Shown here: positions 1 through 5,084 of the stretch, piece by piece
Numbering within the stretch: the first letter of the stretch is position 1
How the letters are laid out: the number at the start of each line of letters is the position of its first letter
Assembly: GCA_015062715.1 (NCBI GenBank)
Contig: SUUD01000165.1
Coordinates: 1 to 5,084, forward strand
DNA: 5,084 nt
Direction of reading: 5' to 3'
Source of the DNA: Olsenella sp.
GTDB lineage: Bacteria > Actinomycetota > Coriobacteriia > Coriobacteriales > Atopobiaceae
The notes under the pieces: model-generated
Databases searched by the model: none
Told to the model about the DNA's origin: nothing
What the model saw: only the letters and a program-made list of their open reading frames with translations
Position numbers and translations under genes: made by a program

Positions 1-1019
1 TCACGACCATAACCGCCCAGGAGCTGCTCGAGATGCCGCTCCCCCGCGTCCCCTGGGTGGTCGAGGGCATCCTCACGACGGGCCTCACGGTCCTCGCCGG
101 CGCGCCGAAGGTGGGCAAGAGCTGGCTCTCGCTCCTCATTGGCCTCTCCGTGTCCATGGGGGAGCCGTTCTGGGGGCACGAGACGGCGCAGGGCGACGTG
201 CTCTACCTCTGCCTCGAGGACACTATCGCCCGCGTCCAGAAGCGGCTCCAGGAGCTGACGGACGAGGCGAACGACTGCCTCCACTTCACGAACGTGGCGG
301 GGAGGCTCGACGACGGCCTCGTGGACGAGCTCGAGGGCTTCCTCGAGGAGCACCCGGAGACCCGGCTCGTCATCGTGGACACCCTCCAGAAGGTGCGCCG
401 CGCCGCCGAGCACAACCTGTACGCCGCCGACTACGACGACGTCGGGGCCCTCAAGAACGCCGCCGACCGGCACGGGATAGCCATCGTGGTAGTCCACCAC
501 ACCCGGAAGGCCGCGAGCGACGACGTCTTCGCCACGATCTCCGGGACGCACGGCATCACGGGCTCCGCGGACTCCTCGATGGTCCTCGTCCGGCCCTCCC
601 GCAGCAGGGGCGACGCCACCCTGTCCCTGACCGGGCGGGACGTCGGGGACCGGGAGTTCCAGTGTAGGCTCGTCGGCTGCACCTGGGAGCTCGTCCGCGA
701 GACGAGCGCCGAGGAGCTCGAGAGGCGGGCGACCCCCACCGTCGTCACTGCCGTCGCCGACCACTTCGGGGCATCGCCCCTCCCCTCCTGGCAGGGCACC
801 GCCAGCGAGCTCCTCGACGCGATAGGCGACGGGGAGACGCGCCCCAACGTCCTCACCAAGCTGCTCAACCAGCACGAGGGCTACCTGCTCGGCAGGTCGA
901 TCCGGTACTCGATGCGCCGCACGGCGAGCTCAAGGGTCATCCGCCTCGACCGGGAGGGCAGGGCCGGCGATGACGGTAATGACACAAATGACGATAGGAC
1001 GATTGGTGACGATGGGTGA
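1..1019 (+). CDS. RepA-like / AAA_25 P-loop replication ATPase, 5' end outside window
   Basis: Probable RecA-fold ATPase of the RepA/AAA_25 type, which on plasmids and integrative elements acts as a hexameric replicative helicase or replication initiation ATPase. Numbering from the ATG at 33, the sequence shows Walker A GAPKVGKS at residues 23-30, a conserved LED at 61-63, Walker B RLVIVDT at 111-117, a VVHHTRK segment at 153-159, GTHGITGSADSSMVL at 171-185 and TGRDV at 200-204. Residues about 255-305 look like a winged-helix tail (TASELL, then a basic RRTASSRVIRL strand). The frame is open to the left edge, and its upstream codons read TTITAQELLE, matching the conserved lead-in of this family, so the true start is probably outside the window. 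AGGAG at 19-23 makes the ATG at 33 a weaker alternative. The last ~18 residues (GDDGNDTNDD and following) are encoded by a DNA repeat that also supplies the TGA stop. Helicase versus general RepA-type ATPase cannot be decided here. Confidence 0.85.
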   Translation, partial: TTITAQELLEMPLPRVPWVVEGILTTGLTVLAGAPKVGKSWLSLLIGLSVSMGEPFWGHETAQGDVLYLCLEDTIARVQKRLQELTDEANDCLHFTNVAGRLDDGLVDELEGFLEEHPETRLVIVDTLQKVRRAAEHNLYAADYDDVGALKNAADRHGIAIVVVHHTRKAASDDVFATISGTHGITGSADSSMVLVRPSRSRGDATLSLTGRDVGDREFQCRLVGCTWELVRETSAEELERRATPTVVTAVADHFGASPLPSWQGTASELLDAIGDGETRPNVLTKLLNQHEGYLLGRSIRYSMRRTASSRVIRLDREGRAGDDGNDTNDDRTIGDDG

Positions 1020-1059
1020 CGCAAGTGACGATGGGTGACGGTCGTGACGGTGCATGACG
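971..1059 (+). repeat. TGACG tandem array, candidate iterons
   Basis: TGACG occurs at 971, 989, 1007, 1017, 1026, 1036, 1045 and 1055, with one-mismatch copies at 980 (TGACA) and 997 (GGACG). Start-to-start spacings are 9, 9, 8, 10, 10, 9, 10, 9 and 10 bp. From 1007 onward the units pair into a 19-bp period, and a 16-bp exact direct repeat (GTGACGATGGGTGACG) lies at 1006-1021 and 1025-1040. The array starts in the last codons of the ATPase gene and continues about 40 bp past its stop. Direct repeats with a period near 20 bp beside a replication gene are typical of iteron origins; calling this one an origin is inference. Confidence 0.7.
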
Positions 1060-1076
1060 GTCCGCCTAGGCCGCTG

Positions 1077-1117
1077 TCTCCTATCTCCTATCCTCTGCTT
1101 TGGATTCAATCACCTTA
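1077..1117. other. AT-richer, pyrimidine-biased segment next to the repeat array
   Basis: By hand count 17 of 41 bases are G or C (41%), against roughly 60-70% in sampled neighbouring coding DNA. The left part is almost all pyrimidine and contains TCTCCTA twice in tandem. In iteron-type replicons an easily melted segment commonly lies beside the iterons, and its placement just after the array fits that role. The function is inferred. Confidence 0.35.
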
Positions 1118-1234
1118 GGGGCGTAGGTCCTGGCGCAAGGTGCGAATCGGCTAGGACGTGGCCGGACGTCCACCCTCATTGCCCGGGCGCGGTCGCATGG
1201 CCGTCGCGTCCCGTACCGTCGCGATTGAGATGCT

Positions 1235-1283
1235 GCCCGGACCGGGTCCGGGCGCGGGGGAGGCCCCGCGACCCCCGAGGGGT
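1235..1283. repeat. Three back-to-back inverted repeats
   Basis: Three hairpin-forming palindromes abut. GCCCGGACC-G-GGTCCGGGC spans 1235-1253 (9-bp arms, 1-nt centre). CGCGGGG-GAGG-CCCCGCG spans 1253-1270 (7-bp arms, sharing base 1253). ACCCC-CGA-GGGGT spans 1271-1283 (5-bp arms). The first is nearly a perfect dyad and could be an operator. Together they could form a strongly structured single strand, as at transfer or single-strand replication origins, or a structured transcript. The DNA is GC-rich, so short palindromes arise easily, but a 9-bp perfect arm plus immediate neighbours is more than expected. Confidence 0.5.
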
Positions 1284-1315
1284 AGTGCTCGATTCGGCGG
1301 AGCGACCGCACGGAG

Positions 1316-1352
1316 TAGGCTGCTCGCCAAGGGCGGGCAGCCTGGTCTTGTT
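1316..1352 (+). terminator. Possible Rho-independent terminator after the ATPase gene
   Basis: GGCTGCTCGCC (1318-1328) and GGCGGGCAGCC (1332-1342) pair around a 3-nt AAG loop with one T-G wobble, and the A1317-T1343 pair extends the stem. On the + strand the stem is followed by TGGTCTTGTT, a weak T-rich tail. It could end rightward transcription about 300 bp past the ATPase stop. On the - strand no T-rich tail follows, so it is a poor intrinsic terminator for the restriction operon. The weak T tract keeps confidence low. Confidence 0.4.
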
Positions 1353-1356
1353 AGAG

Positions 1357-1370
1357 CGCCAATGTTGGCG
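1357..1370. repeat. Small dyad CGCCAA-TG-TTGGCG
   Basis: Perfect 6-bp arms around a 2-nt centre, lying 37 bp beyond the stop codon of the Mrr gene. The tight centre suggests a dimeric protein-binding site more than a hairpin. No T-rich run follows on either strand, so it is not an obvious terminator. The role is unknown. Confidence 0.3.
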
Positions 1371-1406
1371 GCTTAGCCATACAAACGGGTAGGGCTTCCT
1401 GTTGGC

Positions 1407-2345
1407 TCACTCGCCAGAGAAGAAATCGGAGTCGATGGACTTGATCTCGTAGGTCTGCACGGTGCTAACGCCAACACCATAGTCGATCATCAGGTTGGCA
1501 AGAGCCTTGCCGTCAACGAGCACGATGCGCTGGGCGTGGAGTCCCTCGGCGAAGTCCCTTGCGGCCTTCGAGAACTTGGCGGTAGTGATGAAGAGGCCTT
1601 TGCTCGCGCCCTTGCCTGACAGCGCCCCCGAGAAGGCCTGGACGTCCGGCCTTCCGACCGTCCTGTCGAGGTCCCAGCGCTTCGCCTGGTAGTAGACGCT
1701 GTCGAACCCGAGGCGGTCCTCCTTGACGATGCCGTCGATGCCCTCGTCGCCGCTCTGTGGCGTTACCTCGGCGCGGCCCTCGATGGATTCCCCGTAGCCC
1801 ATGGCCACCAGGAGCTTCGCCACGAGGTGCTCGAAGAAGTAGGGGCTCTGCCCCATTATCGCCTGGAGGATGTCGTCGGAGAGTGCGTCGCGGATCTCGC
1901 GGTACGAGGAGTCCATCGCCTCGAGTGGAGACGTCTCCTCGTCTGCCGCTACTGGCTCCACGTCGTCCTTCTGGTCAGCCCCTTTCTTCTTTGCACGGTA
2001 CTCCGCGCGCCAGGCCTTGAAGCTCGGAGAGGATGCCTCGAGGTCCTTTGCCATGATCGGCCCGTTGTGCGTTCCGAGGAACTTCCTGCCCGCATCCGTG
2101 ATGCGATACGTGCCCCTCTGGTCTCCGTACGAGAGGTACTTTGCCTTCTCGAGGTCGGTGATGGCCCAGAACATGCGGTTGTAGAGGCGCAGCTGGCCGC
2201 TCTTGAGGCGCTCGGCCCGCTCCTCGTCGGTCATCGAGAATGCTTCGGCGACGCAAGCCTCAAGCTCCTTGGAGGAGGCGATTTCGACGGACGAGAGGTG
2301 CTCGAGTACGGGTCGCATTATCTCGTGCCACTTTGGCATTGGCAT
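1407..2345 (-). CDS. mrr: Mrr-family type IV restriction endonuclease
   Basis: Predicted cytoplasmic endonuclease of the Mrr family, which cleaves DNA bearing foreign methylation (N6-methyladenine or 5-methylcytosine in the E. coli enzyme). The 312 residues are close to the usual length of about 300. Residues ~6-92 form the Mrr N-terminal winged-helix region (LYNRMFWAITDLEKAKYL, then GTYRITDAGRKFL). An acidic low-complexity linker spans ~118-145. The catalytic domain follows: FEHLVAKLLVAMGYG at 171-185, SGDEGIDGIV at 198-207 and YYQAKRW at 218-224. These give D204 and Q220-x-K222, the Mrr variant of the PD-(D/E)xK site; GRPDVQAFSGAL and GLFITTAKFSKAA also fit. The ATG at 2345 is chosen because AAGGAGG sits 8 nt upstream; an in-frame ATG two codons later is too far from it. 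The gene begins three bases after the stop of the upstream restriction-modification gene, so the two are almost surely cotranscribed and translationally linked. No disruption is visible. Confidence 0.93.
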   Translation of the reverse strand: MPMPKWHEIMRPVLEHLSSVEIASSKELEACVAEAFSMTDEERAERLKSGQLRLYNRMFWAITDLEKAKYLSYGDQRGTYRITDAGRKFLGTHNGPIMAKDLEASSPSFKAWRAEYRAKKKGADQKDDVEPVAADEETSPLEAMDSSYREIRDALSDDILQAIMGQSPYFFEHLVAKLLVAMGYGESIEGRAEVTPQSGDEGIDGIVKEDRLGFDSVYYQAKRWDLDRTVGRPDVQAFSGALSGKGASKGLFITTAKFSKAARDFAEGLHAQRIVLVDGKALANLMIDYGVGVSTVQTYEIKSIDSDFFSGE

Positions 2346-2348
2346 GGC

Positions 2349-5084
2349 TTATGCCTCCTTGGTCTTCTCGGCATATAGCTTGAACAGGTGCGCGACGATC
2401 TTCTCCTCGTCACCGTTGAAGTCGACGCCATAGGCCGCCTCGACAGCAGCATCGAGCGCGCGGTGGGCTGCGCGGAGGTCTGCGGGCATGAAGTCGGGAT
2501 CGTAGAGGTCTGCAAGGGACTGCCCGGGATGGGCGTCGCGGGCGTCGAGAACCTTCTGGGCACAGGCCTCGATAGCGGCCTTTTGTTCCGATGTGAATTC
2601 AGGCCAGGTGAAGTTGTTGTAGACGATGGTGTTCGAGTAGTTGAAGTCGCTTTTGAGTCGACCTGTGACAGTTCGCATCCAGGAGTTGTGTATTCCGCTC
2701 ATGAGAATGCCAAACTCGTAAAGGCCTGCCTTATCTATGAAATAGAGCTTGTTGCCTGGAATCATGCCGTCATTCACAAATCCCATAGGGACATACTCGC
2801 GCCGCCCGGAAGAAACTGCCGGTATCGCGATATAGCTCTCACCCTTGGGTGGCCTGACCTCGTCGAAAAGCCAAGGGGTGTCAGCCTTCTTGCGAGTCGC
2901 GGCCTTCTTGGACGCCAAGCGGAACTCCCTTACGTTGCGCACGCGCTCCGCGACGAGCGGCATGCCCTTGAGGTCAGAGGGCTCGGCATCGACCAGCCAC
3001 AGGCAGTAGCGCGGGATCCCGTTGATGTACTCCGCCCCCATGGAGAAGGGGCGAATCCACTTCTCCGCCTTCGGTTCTTTGGAGACAAGGTCATCCCTCT
3101 CATCTTGGGTGAGAAGGAAGTTGCCGTCATCAGTTGGCTGGCAACCTCGGACCATGGGCGGAACGTCGCAAAGTGGCACTTTCCTCCGCTCAACAAATGC
3201 GTCGGGTGCAGGTGCGAGATAGCCGTTGATGTTCTCGACCTCGCGGCATCCATCGCCGTCGAAGAGCAGCTTAGGGGCGACGTCCTCTCGGGAGAACCCG
3301 ACGATGATCACGTGCACGTGCGCGACGTCGTCCGCCTGGGAGTCCCACACGAAGGTGCGGTGCGCGAAGTCGATGTGGACGCCTTCCGCGAAGAGCGGCT
3401 TCCACAGCGGCGCCACCTGCTGTCCCTGGCAGATGGAGTTGGTTGAGACGAGCGCGGCGCGTATGTGGTGGCCGCGCATGTAGTCAGAGCTCTTTTTGTA
3501 CCAGCAGGAGACGTAGTCGAGCGTGCCGCCGTCCTTGCCGAAGATGCTCGCTCGGTCGTCCTTCTGCCCGTCGTTGAGGTTGGAGTAGCCAATGAACGGT
3601 GGGTTCCCGCAGATGTAGGTACACCTCTCGGCGGGCACGACCTCGTTCCAGTCCATGCGCAGGGCGTTTCCCTGGCGTATGTTGCCGTAGTCGGTGAGGG
3701 GCAGCGCCTGATACACGCGGTGGACGATGCTCGCCGTGTCTGCGTCCGCCTGCTTCTCGGCTATCCAGAGGGCGGTCCTTGCGACCGCGCAGGCGAAGTC
3801 GTTTATCTCGATGCCGTGGAAGTTGGCGAGGGTAACCTTGACCTGGTCCTCTCCCGTGCCCTCGATGTCGAACGAGATCTGTCCGTCCTTGGAGAGCTCG
3901 ATGAGCACGCGGTTCTCGAGCCTGCGCAGGCACTGGTAGCTCTCGGTGAGGAAGTTTCCGCTGCCGCAGGCCGGGTCGAAGACAGAGATGCTGCCCAGCC
4001 GCTCGTGCAGGTCCTCGAGCGCCTTGGTTCGGGCGCCTCCCGCCAGGGGCTTTGCGCAGGCCTCCGCGAAGGCGGCCTCGAGGTCGTCGAGAAAGAGCGG
4101 GTCGGTGACCTTGTGGATGTTCTCGGGGCTGGTGTAGTGCATGCCACCCGCACGCCTCTGGTCGTGGGAGAGGCTTCCCTCGAATATGGAACCGAAGACC
4201 GTGGGGTTGACCTCGGACCAGTCGAACTCCTGGCAGCCCTCGACGATGATGGTGGTGCGCAGGTCCTCGGAAAGCGTGGGGATAACGGTACGCTCGGAGA
4301 AGAGGCCTCCGTTCATGTAGGGGAACGCCTTGAGGAGGTCACTCGCGAAGGGATCGCGCTGGTCGTCAGGCGTGTCAAGCCACTCGAAGAGCTCGCGCAG
4401 GGCGTTCCTGAGGTAGTCGGCTGGGAAGTGCTGGACGTAGTTCCGGAAGGCGTTCTGTGGGATGAGCCCAGCCTCGTCCTCGCAGAACATGAGGAACATC
4501 ACGCGGCAGCAGAAGGCGCTGATGGCGTGGTGCGTAGTCTCGTCGTTGCGATCGAAGCCCGCCGCCTCGAAGCTCTTGGCCACAGCCTCGTGGATGCGGC
4601 CCATGATGCGACCGGCCTCGACCGAGACAGCGCGCTGGATGGTCTCGGGTGCCTGGCCCTTGCCGGCAAGGAACTGAATGGCGGGGAGGTTCTTGGGGAG
4701 GTCTTCAAGCTTGATGATCAGGGGGTCACCCTTGCAGAGCGGATCGCGCTCGGTGTCGTAGACCCACATCTCGGCGAAGTTGGAGGCGATGACGTAGCGG
4801 GGCTTCTGGGAGAGCGGCAGGCCCTCGGTGTAGGCGAGCGCCTGCTGGGCGGGCGTCACCTTGCGGCCCTGGCGCACCTCCGCCTTGGAGAGGTCGTGAC
4901 CGATGCTCTTCTGCTCCACGATCACGGATGCTGTGGGGATGAGAACGTCGATGAAGCCTTGGTGATCGGACGCCTTGGTATGGACGGGCTGCTCGAACTT
5001 GAGGCGGTCGAGCGCGTCAGTAAGACCTAGGACGTCCTGAAAGAGCCCAATCCAGTAGAGGTGCTTGTCCTGCTCCTCGTTGCC
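2349..5084 (-). CDS. MmeI-like single-chain restriction-modification enzyme (type IIL/IIG), N-terminus outside window
   Basis: Fused endonuclease and adenine-N6 methyltransferase. MmeI-family enzymes protect host DNA by methylating one strand of an asymmetric site and cut unmodified DNA about 20 bp away. The frame is open from the right edge: 911 residues are visible, against 919 in MmeI, so only a short N-terminal piece should be missing. Numbering from the edge: nuclease domain ~1-160 with an intact D46-X10-E57-x-K59 site (GFIDVLIP, then VEQKSIGHDL); helical spacer ~175-310 (RVMFLMFCEDEAGL); YTSPENI at 317-323; SAM-binding FDPACGSGNFL at 369-379; catalytic NPPF at 494-497; target-recognition domain ~625-840 with SMGAEYINGIPRYCLW from 681, IPAVSSGRREYVPMGF at 754-769 and GRLKSDFNYSNTIVYNNF at 808-825; C-terminal helical tail to 911. 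A GTG at 4925 is open to use as a start, but it would delete the catalytic aspartate and conserved upstream sequence, so it is rejected. The target sequence cannot be read from the protein. It is the first of two genes, upstream of mrr. Confidence 0.95.
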   Translation of the reverse strand, partial: GNEEQDKHLYWIGLFQDVLGLTDALDRLKFEQPVHTKASDHQGFIDVLIPTASVIVEQKSIGHDLSKAEVRQGRKVTPAQQALAYTEGLPLSQKPRYVIASNFAEMWVYDTERDPLCKGDPLIIKLEDLPKNLPAIQFLAGKGQAPETIQRAVSVEAGRIMGRIHEAVAKSFEAAGFDRNDETTHHAISAFCCRVMFLMFCEDEAGLIPQNAFRNYVQHFPADYLRNALRELFEWLDTPDDQRDPFASDLLKAFPYMNGGLFSERTVIPTLSEDLRTTIIVEGCQEFDWSEVNPTVFGSIFEGSLSHDQRRAGGMHYTSPENIHKVTDPLFLDDLEAAFAEACAKPLAGGARTKALEDLHERLGSISVFDPACGSGNFLTESYQCLRRLENRVLIELSKDGQISFDIEGTGEDQVKVTLANFHGIEINDFACAVARTALWIAEKQADADTASIVHRVYQALPLTDYGNIRQGNALRMDWNEVVPAERCTYICGNPPFIGYSNLNDGQKDDRASIFGKDGGTLDYVSCWYKKSSDYMRGHHIRAALVSTNSICQGQQVAPLWKPLFAEGVHIDFAHRTFVWDSQADDVAHVHVIIVGFSREDVAPKLLFDGDGCREVENINGYLAPAPDAFVERRKVPLCDVPPMVRGCQPTDDGNFLLTQDERDDLVSKEPKAEKWIRPFSMGAEYINGIPRYCLWLVDAEPSDLKGMPLVAERVRNVREFRLASKKAATRKKADTPWLFDEVRPPKGESYIAIPAVSSGRREYVPMGFVNDGMIPGNKLYFIDKAGLYEFGILMSGIHNSWMRTVTGRLKSDFNYSNTIVYNNFTWPEFTSEQKAAIEACAQKVLDARDAHPGQSLADLYDPDFMPADLRAAHRALDAAVEAAYGVDFNGDEEKIVAHLFKLYAEKTKEA
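2354..2360 (-). promoter_or_regulatory. Strong Shine-Dalgarno of the Mrr gene
   Basis: On the - strand the sequence reads AAGGAGG, 8 nt before the ATG at 2345. It lies inside the last codons of the restriction-modification gene, whose TAA (2351-2349) is three bases from the ATG. It fixes the start choice and suggests both strong initiation and help from ribosomes terminating upstream. Confidence 0.85.

Larger units (their letters stand above)
1020..1406. other. Convergent intergenic region with repeats and hairpins, no gene recognised
   Basis: This 387-bp gap separates the rightward ATPase gene from the leftward restriction operon. It holds the tail of the TGACG array, the palindrome GCCTAGGC (1064-1071), a pyrimidine-biased AT-richer stretch with two adjacent 7-bp TCTCCTA repeats (starting 1077 and 1084), and a run of inverted repeats from 1235 to 1370. 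Open frames here (for example 1054-1392 and 1158-1376) give Pro/Arg/Gly-rich translations with no domain and no good ribosome binding site, so I call no gene. The content suits an origin, a transfer site, terminators or a structured RNA better than coding DNA. Confidence 0.6.

Noticed and set aside
33..35. ATG at 33 as the start of the ATPase gene
   Set aside because: AGGAG at 19-23 gives it some support, but the in-frame upstream codons encode the conserved TAQELL lead-in of the family. A start left of the window is more likely.
971..1059. CRISPR-like array
   Set aside because: The units are about 5-10 bp with a 9-10 or 19 bp period and no unique spacers, so this is a short tandem repeat.
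1100..1160. tRNA gene or tRNA-derived attachment site (GATTCAATC at 1103-1111, GTGCGAATC at 1140-1148 resembling a T loop)
   Set aside because: No acceptor stem, anticodon arm or CCA-end context can be formed around either match.
1318..1342. Nick region of a MOBQ-type transfer origin (CGCCCTT on the - strand)
   Set aside because: Only a short core resembles the known TAAGTGCGCCCT nick consensus, it lies in a hairpin loop and arm, and no relaxase gene is in the window.
1158..1376. Possible small protein on the + strand (GTG at 1158, ATG at 1197)
   Set aside because: The translation is low-complexity Gly/Pro/Arg, explained by GC-rich palindromes. It has no Shine-Dalgarno and overlaps the likely terminator. 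Conservation in homologous elements would be needed to revive it.
1054..1392. Open reading frame of 112 codons on the + strand in the intergenic region
   Set aside because: It starts inside the TGACG array, its translation is rich in Arg, Pro, Cys and Gly with no domain, and it runs through the hairpins. No ribosome site is seen.
4923..4925. GTG as the start of the MmeI-like gene
   Set aside because: The frame stays open to the window edge and encodes conserved nuclease-domain sequence, including the catalytic Asp at 4947-4949, so the real start is outside.
2388..5030. Two long + strand open frames (2388-3446 and 3465-5030) antisense to the restriction-modification gene
   Set aside because: They mirror a well-supported gene with recognisable catalytic motifs. 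Their Val/Leu/Glu/Asp/Arg-rich translations are the usual antisense product of high-GC codons.

Overview
The window is high-GC bacterial DNA with dense coding and few intergenic bases. Composition and codon use would suit an actinobacterium, perhaps a Coriobacteriia-type gut or oral commensal. That is an inference from style only; no housekeeping gene here fixes the taxon.

Layout: positions 1-1019 (+) hold most of a RepA/AAA_25-type P-loop ATPase with a C-terminal winged-helix-like segment. This is the kind of replication ATPase found on plasmids, phages and integrative elements, and its N-terminus lies outside the window. Its last codons run into an array of TGACG units spaced 8-10 bp (971-1059). 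The array crosses the stop codon and ends in non-coding DNA. An AT-richer, pyrimidine-biased stretch follows (about 1075-1117), then a cluster of five inverted repeats (1235-1370). I see no convincing gene in 1020-1406.

Positions 1407-5084 (-) hold a two-gene defence operon transcribed towards the ATPase, so the two units are convergent. The upstream gene, cut by the right edge of the window, is an MmeI-like single-chain restriction-modification enzyme (type IIL/IIG). It has an intact PD-(D/E)xK nuclease motif, an adenine-methyltransferase core and a target-recognition domain. Three bases after its stop, and served by a strong Shine-Dalgarno inside its last codons, begins an Mrr-family type IV restriction endonuclease with the family's D...QxK active site.

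Together the window looks like part of a mobile element: a replication module with a possible iteron-type origin next to restriction cargo. The pairing is notable. One enzyme should mark DNA with N6-methyladenine on one strand of its site, while the other belongs to a family that attacks DNA carrying foreign methylation. The Mrr must therefore either tolerate the partner's mark or work with it. No integrase, relaxase, tRNA, CRISPR or insertion sequence is visible.
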